In this document: piece after piece, positions 45,901 to 58,900 of the stretch
Position numbering within the stretch: position 1 is the first letter of the stretch
Layout: every line of letters begins with the position of its first letter
Assembly (NCBI RefSeq): GCF_033807715.1
Contig: NC_084596.1
Span: 37,612,958 to 37,676,957, forward strand
Direction: 5' to 3'
DNA: 64,000 nucleotides
Source: Cololabis saira
Taxonomy: Eukaryota > Chordata > Actinopteri > Beloniformes > Belonidae
Made by a program: the position numbers and the translations under genes
The notes under the pieces: generated by a model
Databases searched by the model: none
The model's input: the letters and a program-made list of their open reading frames with translations, nothing else
Told to the model about the DNA's origin: nothing

Positions 45901-48900
45901 ATACTTCACTGGAGTAATTATTTTTCAGACGACTTTTTACTTTTACTCCTTACATTTTCCACACAATTATCTGTACTTTTTACTCCTTACATTTTAAAAA
46001 CAGCCTCGTTACTCTATTTCATTTCAACCTTTAATAAAAACTATCCAGTTAAATTGCTCCATCTGGATAGAGTGAATTTGGTTGTGGTTGTTTCAGATGT
46101 TCTTGTCCAGTTTTGTTCTTACATCCGTTCCCTCAGATTCCTGCAACTAAACTTGGATGTACATTCCAATAAAGGTTAGGATAAATGATAACATGCCTCT
46201 GAAGTTTGACTTTTTGCACCATTACAATACTTATAGGTAACTAGTCATCATATCTCCTGCTCTCTGAAACACATGTTAATGCTCAATACTACACATATAT
46301 GGTTCTTTAATATATTTGCATTATACTAAGATGCATTCATTTTCAATGGCTTTTGTCCTTAATGGCTTTGTTCCCCCTTACATTACTTTTACTTTTATAC
46401 TTTAAGTAGTTTTGAAACCAGTACTTTTATACTTTTACTTGAGTAACTTCTACAGGAGTATTTTTAAACTCTAGTATCTATACTTCTACCTGAGTAATGA
46501 ATGTGAATACTGAAGACACCTCTGCTGTTTTGACTTTACTAAAATATACAAAAAAACGTCAGATTGTCATTCTTCAACCTCAAGTCAAACAAAGAGCACG
46601 TGGTCTGATCAAGAACTGTCGCTTGATCCTTTTCAAGATGTCATTTGTAATATCAGAAATATAAGCAGATGGGCTACGGCCAGTATGGCAGTCTGCTGGG
46701 AGGCTTGTAGGATGTGTATTTGCTGATGGTTTGCTGTTCAAGGTTCACATTATCAGTATTTTCTTCTCTCTTTTTAATTGTCGTGTCACAGTTAGTTGTA
46801 TCTGCATTCTTGTTGCAACAATTACAAAATGTGATATCTGCAGGTCACTGACTTCATTTCCTGTGACTGATTCAGAACAGAAACACACACGCGCGCACGC
46901 GCCTCAGTCTGTAATACTTTACATGCAACAGTCAAAAGCAAGTCAAAATTTTTATTCACTAATAAAAAAAAAAAGAAATCCTTTTTTCAAAGTGTTGCCA
47001 CTATTGGCAGAGATGAAATCATCTTGCTGTACTTACAGTTATATGCTTAAAGGAGGCAGTTTAATAGTTAAGGCAACAGAAATGCAATAATGAAAAAATG
47101 GATTACCACATAATATAATAAGTGGCCTACGATATGCTTGGATTGATTTGCAATCTGATCTGGATTTAAACTTTGGTTTCGGATAAAAGCACTCATTTCA
47201 AGTGAACAGGAAAAAGATGGTTTTAATTTGTAACTGGGGTGTTCCAGTCACTGTGGCAGGCTAATATTTGCTTGTCAAACACCCACTTGGATGATAACTC
47301 ACAAGTCTTTCATTTTTTTCCCCTTTTGATTATGCTGATAATCTGTAATTTTGTTTTGACATGGCTAACACGCTGTAATGATACGGACAGTGTGGCCGCT
47401 GGACTCCACTTCCATGTCCACGTTGGTTCAAACAGCTCAGAACCATGGTTTCTTGAATGTATTCATGTTCTTAATGCATTCTTTACACCATAAATATGTT
47501 AGGCACCTTTTATCAAACAGCCGTTTGAAAAATAAGTATACTCTTATTTCTAATATTTTATCTGTCAGGACATAATATAAATCATCTGGTCCCTACCAAA
47601 TATTTAAACATGGGCAGAGACTTAAATTGAATGTACAGTAGGTTTTCTTAATTTTCTTTTTTAACAACTTTTGTAGTTTTTTTTACATTAATAAATTCCT
47701 CTATTATTTATCTGGAGCAACAAACATTTTAGTGTTTGTTGCTGAACTGATTTTGTAAAATTGCCCTATTTTTATTGTTAAATCAATGTTCTTTAGTATC
47801 CTTTATGCAAATGAATGAATATCAGCAGGGTAGATTACGCTTTGAGCTCTGGAACGTGCAGAGAAAGTGTCATTTTAATGATGTCAATCTTGTTGGTGGG
47901 CAGACGAGGAATGGCTCCTTGCATATAACACAGGGATCGTTATATATATCGATTTTAACGCCATAACATCATTCATATATACTCTTCTGAAACGTCTTTA
48001 TATCCCCAATGTTTTGTCGTGAATTGCAGTGATCTAACCAAACTGAATTACATCTTAGCTTTAAATGAAGAGAAAGTAAATGTGTTTTTTTATGCTTTGA
48101 TTTTTCAGGAAAGCCAAGACACATTCCAAATAGCAACAGCTGTCACCATAAATCCTTGTGCATGAATAAGAGAGGAAAATAGTCTCCATGATACAGTGAG
48201 TGCTCCAAAAATACCACATTAACTCCAGACCTCTCTGCACATAAGAGCATACTAGAACTCTGTGAAGGATGTTGTCACATAGAAAACTTGGACGATAACA
48301 ACGATTTAGGTGTAGAATAAATTTGAAATGATTACCTCAAAGTATCTGGTTGCCTCTTTTATGCTGAAAATATAATCCTCTTTTTCCATACTTGCATGAT
48401 TACTATTTTTCTATGTAAAAAAAATATCTGATCATAGTGGGTTTTAGGATTAAGTAGGGATAACGTCAGAAGAACATTAAACATATAACATTTTCAGTGT
48501 TTCATTATTAATTTAACAAAAATGGTGCAGCTATAGAATTTGATCATCAGCTCCTAGCGACTCAATGTCAAGGTGTACAAAACCTCTAGTTTCCACATGT
48601 TGCTGGTCTGAATCTTTCAGGTGTGTGGTACCACAATGCCAAGAGGGAAAGACATCAGCACAGATCTTGGTAAAGGAATTGTAGCTGCACATCAATTTGG
48701 AAAGGTTTATAAAACCATTTCCAAACAGTTTGGAGGCCAATGATGTGCAGTGAGAAATGTTTTCCACAAGTGGAAAGCATTCAGAGGAGTTGCTGATCTC
48801 CTAAGGACTGGGTCTCACAGAAAATATACCTCAAGGTCAGACCACATCTTAGACTCTGCACGACTCACTGATTATTTTAGATGTAAAAGTTTATGACAGC

Positions 48901-51900
48901 ACATTTAGAAGAAGACTGAACCAGAATGGTCTATTAAGAAGGTCTTTCAGGAGAAAAACTCTTCTTTCTTCAAATAGCATACAGTTGAGACCAGACGTTT
49001 ACATACACTATGCAAAAGACACATAACATTTTGTATCTGAAGTTAAATCAAACTAAAACTCTCCTGTTTCAGGTCAGTCATGATTACCAAAATTATTTAA
49101 TTTTGCTAAATGCCATAATAATGAAAGAGAATTTTATATTACTTTCTTCAAAGTCAAAAGTTTACACACATTTCTTTAGTATTTAGTAGCATGGCCTTTG
49201 AACTGCATGATTTGGGTCAAACGTTTTGGGTAACCTTCCACAAACTGGCCGTTCATCCTGACAGAACTGGTGTAACTGAGTCAGGTTTGTCGGTCGCCCA
49301 CACACACCTTTTCAGATCTGCCCACAAATATTTGATGGGAGATCAGGGCTTTGTGATGGGGGCACTCCAAGACATCGACTTTGTTGTCCTCAAGCCACTT
49401 TTAACTATCTTGGCAGTATAAGACCCAAGTTTTAGCTTCCTGGGTGATGTCTTGAGACGTTGCCTTAATATTTCCATAATATACTGTAATATTTCCACCT
49501 CTGTGCTTCACGGTTGGTATGGTGCTCTCAGTTCTACAAGCTTCCCCCTTTTTCCTCCAAACGTTGGTCATTATGGCCAAACAGCTCCATTTTCGTTTCC
49601 TCCACAGGAATGTCTCCAGAAGTTAATGTCTTTGTCTTGGTCTCTTTTTGCAAACTTTCTGGCTTTTCTATGTTTCTTTAGGAGTAAAGTGGCTTCTTTC
49701 ACGCTGAGCGGCCTTTCAGCCCATGTCCGTGCAGGACTCGTTTCACCGTGGATAATGACTCTTTCTTTCCAGCTTCATCCAGCATCTTCACAAGGTCTGT
49801 AGCTTTTGTTGTGGGGTTGATTTGTACATTTCGGACCAAAACACGTTCATCTCTGGGACACAGAACCCGTCTACTTCCTGAGTGTTGTGATGGCTGAACA
49901 TTCACATGATGTTTATATGTGTGTATAATTGTTTGAACAGATGAACGTGGCACCTTCCAACATCTGGAAACTGCACCCATGGATGAACCAGACTTGTGGA
50001 GCTCCATGATTCTCTCCCTGAGTTTTTGGCTGATTTCTTTTGATTTTCTCATGAGTGTTTGAGGTGTGGCCTTAAAATACATCCCCACCTGTGTCTACAA
50101 TTAACTCACATGTTGTCAGTTAACTCATGACAGCATCATCTGGGCTCCCCCACGTTATTTAAAGACATTGTTCCTTTTTGTGTATGTAAACTGAAACTGA
50201 AACTAAAATGTTCTATGGACACAAAAGGCCAAAGTGCAATTGTTTGACCTCGATGCCCGGCAACATGTTTGGGAAAAACAAGTAACATTTTAGCAGGAAC
50301 ACCTCCTACATACTATTAAGCACAGACCTAAGAGGTTTGACATTGTTTGGAGGCTGCAGGACCTGTAAACATGCGGCCACAGAGTAGACCATGAACTCTT
50401 CTGTAGGTTCTAGAGTCAATTATGAGCCAGTCTGTCCTTAACCTTGGTCAAAACTGGGTCAATCACACTGAACTAAAGCAAAGTTGTAAATAAAGATGGA
50501 GCAAAGTTCCCCCAGGACAATGTGGGGTCATGTCGGGAAGTACTACCGTATTTTCTGGACTATAAGCCGCATCCACTTTATTTAAAAAAAAAGATATGCA
50601 AGCCGCAGATATTTATGTTGTTAGATTAGATACTTACTACATGTAGATAATGATTTTGAACTGTAAATGATGTACATGTTTGTACCTAAATAGATCCTTT
50701 CCTAACAGTGTGTTTTAACACGGCAGCAACTTTGCTGATTAAAACTGGACAGAACCAAGAGAAAATAACCAGTATTTATTTATCTATTTATCTGTTTGAA
50801 ATCTGCTTCTACCTACTTCTATCTGCTAAAGAAGAAGTAGCATATTCTTCTTTGCATTTATTTTGTCTTAGTTTTTATTCTAATTCCGGTTAGAGCGCCC
50901 GAGCGGTGGAAGAAAAATCCACAGAATAGCTGCACCTTTGTATAAGCTGCATGGTTCAAAATCTATGAAAAAAGTAGCGGCTTATAGTCCAGAAAATACG
51001 GTACTTGAAGTTATTTCTGCTAAAATGTGGATTTACAAGCTACTTAATCATAGGGGTACTTTGTACTGGGCGCATTGTTATTTTTATTTATTCATCTATT
51101 TTTCTTTTTGGCCTCATATTTGTTAAATCGTGGCTCAGTGTAAAACGTTATAGGTTTTTTGTCTGAGACTGTATGCGTGTAATACTTTTACACACAATTA
51201 ACTGATCAGTTGATTTTTAATATGTTTTGACACAAATGCAAAAAAATCAAAACCGACCAACAAAAAAGACATCGGATTAAAAGCTAAATAAATAAAAACT
51301 ATTGCTTGCACATGAACTGACTTTTACTCTGCAGAAAGACAGTTTTGTGTTATCCTTGTCAAGAAGCAGCGTTGACGGGTTTGGGCTTAGAGGCATCTGG
51401 AATGAACCATCACAAAGTCGAAATGTGTACTGTGGTCAGATGAATCAGTACTTTTTGGAAGAAACGAGTGCCATGTTGTTCAGATCAAAACCAAAAAAAG
51501 GTCCATTTGGACTGTTATTTGCAAAAAGTCCAGGAGTCAGGGTCTGGGTCTATTATCAGTTTTCTCATCTAAAAGCTCATTTACATGCTATAATGGTAAT
51601 ATTAATGCAGAAATGTGCAGTGAGATTTTAAAACGACATATGCTGCCTTAAAAAACATAATCAACATGCAAACACTAATGAATGGGAAAGTCTGTCCAAA
51701 CTTTTGAGCGGTAGTGTATATTAACCATAGTCTGCATAAAAATGTGACATCAGGGTTTCTAAAGAGGCCGTTTGAAACCTTTTTTTTTTTTTTTAACTGT
51801 GCACAACACCACATCCCTTAGAGCTGCAGAGTACTTAGTCTGTTGGCTTCAAATCCACAGCTCAGATGTCATATTTGCTGAAAACATTAGTCCCTAAGTA

Positions 51901-52915
51901 GCTAAAGTGATCAATGATTGATAAGACTTAACAGTCGACCTTTTAATATAAAATGTCTACTTCTGCACTGATAATATAAAAAAAAGGGTTTGTTTGCATT
52001 GATTAAAAAAACACTGATTTCATTCCATCACAAGTATTTTAATGCTTAATTGAACTCCTAGCTATATTTAGTGTATGATGGGAAATATAGAAATGTACAT
52101 GTTGAAGTTCACTCAGAGAAATGTATAGGCCACTGGGAGAAAAAGAGCCACAAGGCCCTTCTGCTTTTGTCCTTTATTCAACTCAAAAAAGTCAGAGATC
52201 ACAGTAAACAATCTACTAAGATTAAGATTATGATTTCCTAAGAAAAATTCCAACCATAACAATATTTATTATCGTAAGCACTACTCATATTAAAGAGAAT
52301 GTCAACTGAAAGGAGAAAGAAAATCAAAAAAAGATTTAACATCATTAGGTCCATCAAAGGGCTCAGACTCCAACCAGGGACGCGGTGCAGGCTGAAGCTG
52401 CCAGGATCCAGGATAACCCGGTCAAAACATTTAGCATTTCTCCTCCGACAGCCAAGCAGTGTGCCTTAAGGGACGGGTATTTATCTGGTTATGACAGGAT
52501 CTGACCCTAGGGAGACGGGTCGAGCCTCAGAGCAACAGCTTTATGTTAACTTTATGATTTGAGCAAAAAAATTAATCAAATCAAATAAATAAATTCAGGC
52601 AATGTTGCCTAAAAAGGGCAACAGACTTGTCCAGTGCAGGATGTCAAACAGTCTTGTCAGTGAGATTCGATATGTTTATAAAAAAACAGCAGATCTGAAT
52701 ATCTGATGCCACAAAGAAAATAAAGCCTCATTTGCTCCTTCTTTTATTAACAGATATTGCTTACTTGGCTGATAGGTGTTTAGTCTGAGCCGTGGCCCGA
52801 GCTGGGCACTTCTTATCTACATTTTGCTTGTAAAAATTTCATTTATTCTATCTTCATTGTTTGTGTCAAGGAAGCTGGGGAATTCTATTGGTTACATTTG
52901 CGCTGATCTAGAAAA

Positions 52916-52976
<61 letters not shown>

Positions 52977-55900
52977 CTTGTGGTCAGGCTGTTTTTTAGT
53001 TTCAGCAGCATCAGAGATGGGATGTTAAAAAGGGAGTGATATATTCTCTCATGTTCCCTGAAAAAAAGGTTATTAAGAGACAACCACAAACCAAAAGAGA
53101 CCTAATACAGGACACAGTAAATCACAAGTATGTTCCAAAGAAATACCTTCCTCGAATTTGTTTCCAGCTTTATTGAAATGATAAATATGGGACTCTCTCG
53201 TTTAGGTATATTAAGCCACCCCGCTTAGTTGGTACTAGATGCTTTTTGAAGCTAAACAAAATACCTTTTGGGGGGGATTTTAACTCATTTTTCAAATTCT
53301 TGGTTCATACAACATGCAGTGCTCTTCTGAGGTCTGGCAGAAGATTAACAATGATATTTCAGTGGGGAGACTGTGGAAATGAGGGCAAAAATCTTCAGCT
53401 CTCACTTCCCGAGGCAGGTTATTATGAAGTTTGGAGTGTGTTTGGAATCATTATTGCAGAAGCAATCTTTTTCTTTTGTCCTCAGCTTTTTAAAGATGGT
53501 GTGATGTTCATGTCACTGTTTGTTGGTGTTTGATCTAAACACCAACAAACAGTTTCCAACAGTGGAAACAGTCTTCCCTCCATCTACTGAAATATAACCC
53601 ATGGAGTTGTGGGAGTCCTGTTTAAAGGGGACCTATTATGGCATCTAATACCTATTTTAAACAGGCCGTGAATGTCTTAAAAACAAGCTTTTTATTGTTT
53701 TTGCTAAATAAATTAGAAATTCAGCCTCTGAGCCATGTCTTTATCTTCCCATTCTTTAACCTCATTATCTATGCAGGATTCTGAGTGGGCGGGGCTATGA
53801 TAATGAAGCTCTGTGCTGATTGGCTGCCTGAGCTCCGGCCAGCGGAGTTGTTGTTGTTCCGGCCAGAGTTAGTTGTGGGCGTGGTTTCACGCATCACTCC
53901 TGTCGTTACGTAACGACGGGAGCAGAATCTTATTGGCTCGTACATCCACATGACACTGGACGGCTCATCCGGGCGGCTGTACAGACACTGCAGAATTTGG
54001 TTGCTTTCCTCCTTCTCTGAGTTGGCAGGCTGAGGGGAGACCACTTTATATATGTTAAAGCAAGAAAAAACGTGTTTTTCATAATAGGTCCCCTTTAAGG
54101 TTCTCTTTTCAAATTTGAAACGGACAGAAACATATTTCTGAAAACTTTCCTTGTGACCTTTGTTCAACCTTTTTCTTCCTCATAGGCATAGATTATTGGT
54201 TGCTATGGTTGCTGATAATTAAGATGACATTAGAGGAATCCAAAATATCTTCTCGTTCCCAAAATGTAGATAATGTCTTCTTTTTTCTTTTATTTCAAAT
54301 TGTACATAATACAATAAAATAAAATGCAGTGAATATATGCATTGCAATAAATGTTTCATTAATGGTGTTTAATTTATGCATTAGCATTAGCTGTGATTAT
54401 TCTTTTGATTGAATTTTTCCAGGCTAGTGGAAGCTGCAATTTAGCAGAAAGCTTTAAAAGTATTGCACGGGGGGCTTGAGTTGATCCCAGTTGTCATCAG
54501 GTGAAAGCCTTATGTTATGACTACTTTTTATATGCTATGTATTTTTCCTTTTGCTGTCAAGATAAGTAATTTCCCAGCAAAATCTCTATCTTTCATTTAA
54601 TGCCTTGAGATTTGTTTCATAGCTCCCAAGATATAGAATTTTATTTATTTATTTATTTTAAAAACCATCCGTTTCATTTGAATGCTCATGCTGCTGATGG
54701 AAAGCCAAGAGTTAACTAATCTTACGTGACATGAGTTATCCATAACAGAAAAATATTAGGCTCAGTGAAGCCAAGCAACCACATCAGGGCCAGAAGAAGC
54801 TGATCCAGTTTGTGATGTAGACTACATAATTGATTTGTCTTGTAAGTTGGTCATAATAACTGATTAGATCCATTAATAGTTGCCAAGACAAAAAAAGGAA
54901 ATAATAATAATACAGGTTGGATCATTTCTGCCTTTTTGTGAATTGCACATTGAACTAGATGAATGAGAATCCTTCATGCTTTATCTATTTGGAGAGCCTA
55001 TTTATTTCAATGTCTATTCAAATATAATGGAACATGCATTATATTGAATTCAGTAATATTTGGTGAGGAACGACAAAAAAAGTATTAAAAGCTATTTTTT
55101 TTTTAATTTCTCAAACAAACACTGAAAAAAATCTCTGTTTCAAAAAAATGGAAAAGACAAATGAATCCCAAAAAACAACAACGCCAATTTATGGACATAA
55201 AGTGTGCTTCTATTGCTGTAGCTTGGACCACGTGTTAACATGTGATGAACATTTAGTATGCCAAGCCTTTGATCAAATATCTACTACTTTTTCTCCTCCA
55301 CAACTCACTTTAAAGATTCTGCTCTTCATTTTAACACCTTGGACTATTAATTGTTCATACAGTTACAGCTTATTTTAAACCTATGTCTCCACTGACAACA
55401 TAACAAAAATCAGATTTAAGTGGGACTTTACAACCTCAGATAAACAACAGCATAACTTTTTTATTATGCCATAAAGATGAAGCTGAAAAGAAGTCCTTTG
55501 GGAAATACTGATTAAATGGCTTACAAATCTATGATCAGGGACAATTGCCTGAAATAGCCGCTTCTTCTATGACTGTCACCGTCTCACATTGCTGTGGTGG
55601 AATTTTGCCGTACACTTCTTTACAGCATTGCTTCAGTTCATTTAAATTTCCGGGTATTTGCCTATTCAGGGTAAGTTCAGGGTTGGAGTTAGCTCTGCAC
55701 TTTGATTTGGCCATTGCAAGTCATTCCACGATCTTTGTATTGTACAGCTTCCAACCTTGCTTTTTCCTGGCCTAGCTGTCCCCTTATATTTGGCTCCAGA
55801 AATGTCTGGTGTACAGAGGATTTTACGGACAACTCGAGGACTGCACGGTGCTCGGGTCTTGAAGCTGCTAACCCATCCAAACCAACAGTCTCAATTCACA

Positions 55901-58900
55901 GTCTGTATTAGTCAGTCAATACTTCTTTTGAGTTGCTGATTAGCCTTAATGCTCAAACAACAAGTTATTCCTCTAGGGTAATTTGCCAAAGACCTACCAT
56001 ACGATCAGAGGATTTTTATGTTCGAAGTGGGGAAAAAAGGATTAAAAGAGGGTGTAAAATCTTTAACTTTTTGAGTTAAGCAGTTCACAAGCAGATTGTG
56101 CAGATAAATAATTGAGACAGGGCATAAAAGCCTTAGAAATGACAAAAACGCATGAAGCACATGAGTTCAATAGTATAATTTTGATCATTTTAAGCACTGA
56201 GGTTTGAGAAGCATCTTTTTTCCCAACAGTTAATAAACAGGTACATTTGTTTAGATAACATATTTGTCAGCCCAGTGGATAAATAAGCAATTAAAAGTAA
56301 CGTCGTCAGTGCTGGCGAAGGGAGTTAAGTACGCACTGAATGTTAATGCAAATCTCACTGACCTGATCTAAATCACATCAGTGGCACTCACTACTTGTAT
56401 GTTTTATGCTTTCTGATACTGAAATAGTTTTTGGTAAGACATTTAAAAAAAAAACAAAAAAAAAACAGAACTGAACAAGTATCACAACATTTCTTCTATA
56501 AAAACCCTTTGAGTGATTATTGTGATTGGATTAAAACAAAAATAGGTCCTTCATACTGACACGTCCATCATAACTCCAGAATGGATGGGATTTGTATTTA
56601 TTCCGCTTTTGGAGTCAGTCTTGGTTTGGCCTGACGACAGTGATGAAGATGATCTTTGGAGCTGTTGCAGAACCTGGCCAACATCAATAATGAATGCAGG
56701 AAAAGCCAAAAAAACTTGCATGACCATTAATTTGATTTGATAAAAATGACATCAGTCGTATTTTCGTTCTGGGCTCGGTGCAACCATTTATCTGCTGCAT
56801 TTGTTTTTCCCAGCAGTCAAAAAATGCCAGAGACATGGACTGCTTGACGCCGCGGGGAAGTTGTCAGCACACGGGGATTCACGGCAGTGTGGCGGAGCTG
56901 GAAGGCCATTAGCTTTTCTGCTTGCTTGTAACAGTAGATTGCTCAGGTTTAGTGCAGTCTGTCCTCACACCAAACTAGACGCCTCGGAAAGTCTAATGTT
57001 CATTTGATGGCTTGGCCAAACAAAACATGTTTATACTTCCTTCCCCTATTACCAGCCTTCACCTTGAATGCACTTCTCTGCTGCTTTTCCAGGTCTGAGG
57101 TGCTTTTATTAACAGTAATCACCCCTCCCTTTAACTAAATTGGGGGGCTGTTAATCTAAGTGTATTTTAATGGAACACTTCAGAAGCAACTCCCTCAATT
57201 ACATCAACTCTTTCCAGCGTGGTTCCAATTAAAAACAACCTTTCATTTAGGGAGGGGGGCCCCACAGATGGAGCAACACAAAGAATTAAGGGAGCTTATG
57301 GCTAACCAGTTTCACCTGCTGAAGTGAAGGCAAACACCACAGACTGCTGTTTATTGGTATATTTTATATCAGACACATGGCTCTGTTTATAAAACATTAG
57401 GCTACAGTTTAACATTACGAGTAGTTATTTGTAGTTGGGGGGAAGGGGGGCATCATTAAATGGTGATGTCACAGGGGTTTAACTCACTCTACTTCCCAGC
57501 TCCGTTTGAAATAACTTCCCGAGTAACTTCGATTCTCACAAACTATAATCAAAGACATCCCTTTGGAAGCAGTGGGCAGAACATCTGTCCGCTGTGGACA
57601 ATCAAAACAAGAGTCATAAGCTGATATCATGGAGATCCGAGCATTGGAGGGTATGTTTGTAATAACGCTCCAACAAATGACAGCTTGCTTCAATATATGC
57701 GCGGAGGAAACGCTTTGGTTGGGTAGGATTACATTGTTTCAGTTTTGTTTATGGGTTATTATTTATTCCAAAAAAGTATGATTTGGCCTAATTTGTACAC
57801 AAGATGACATGAGTGATGACATTTGGCATCTAAGCACGGCTTTAAGTCCTGGTAGAGTATCAGAACAAAGGACCCCCGCTGGAAGAAACTCACAAAGCGG
57901 ATACATTCATGTGACTTTAGCTGTTAAATTTCCATTCAGTAAAATTTATGGCAATCTGTTGGCAGAGATTGAAAATCACATTCACAACTATGGTTTCTTT
58001 GGCCTCCACGTCCCTGTGCAAATGGAAGTGTGACTGACTTGGAGTTACATTGTGTTAAGTGTTCCGTTTATTTTTTTTAGTAGTATATATAAAAAAGTCC
58101 TAAAAAGATTTTTTTTTTTTTTTTTATTTAAAAATAGCATTTACATCTCAAACTTCATCATTTGGAGTAATATTTTTCACTATTATATATTTCCAAATGG
58201 TAAAAGCATGTAAGTGTTAGGCTTCAATATCTAAATTCAGGTTTTTACGGAGCAGTTTTATTGAATTAAGGTTAGCTTTTCTGATGAGGCTATTCCAAAA
58301 CTTAAGCCTCCCTCTTCTCTATCTTTTCTTTTTTTTGAACCATTTCTGTGTTTTGGATTTTGTTCTCGATGAATGACCCATGTTTTCTTGAGCTTCAGTT
58401 CACAGAAAGACATTCAGGAATGTACCCGCGGTATTCAATAATAGTGTGATTCACAGTCCACCGCTCTTTCAATGATGACTGTTAATCCCGTTACAGCAAA
58501 ACAGCCTCAAATCATGCTGCTACCAACACCACGTTTCAAAGAAAGGATACGGTTTCTGTTGTATTTGTTTCAACAAACATATCTGGAGACGCTTTTTCAA
58601 ACATTTTCCTCTGGTTTATCCAGCAAACTGCAGATGTGAGCAATGCTCTTGCAGAGGAGTGGCTTTCCCCCTCGCAGACCCACCACGATGGTGGAGTTAT
58701 GAACAACTTTATCCAACATGTGATCTCACTACATGATTACACGCCTCAGTCGTACGGTGATCTTTGTTGGTCAACCGCAACATTGTGCTACCTTCCTTTG
58801 TATGCAATCTTTCTGACCAGTGGAGCCCAAACTGTTCAGAGTTATTTTTGTAACATGTCCCAGTCCTCATGAGCAGCAACAACAGGCCCTCAGGAATCTC

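Larger units (their letters stand above)
48500..51135 (+). pseudogene. Tc1-like transposon remnant, split by two insertions
   Basis: The first part (48500-48981) has an ATG at 48636 with [20 protein letters not shown] and KTISKQFGG, the helix-turn-helix start of a Tc1-like transposase. The second part (50204-50544 and 51003-51135) resumes with degraded catalytic and C-terminal sequence ([14 protein letters not shown], then the tail around AGTTATTTCTGCTAAA and AAGCTACTTAATCATAGG). Between them are a reverse-strand Tc1-like element (48982-50203) and a MITE (50545-51002). Many stops and frameshifts. Confidence 0.7.

Noticed and set aside
46881..46905. Possible Z-DNA tract (ACACGCGCGCACGCGCC)
   Set aside because: Too short and isolated to claim a role.
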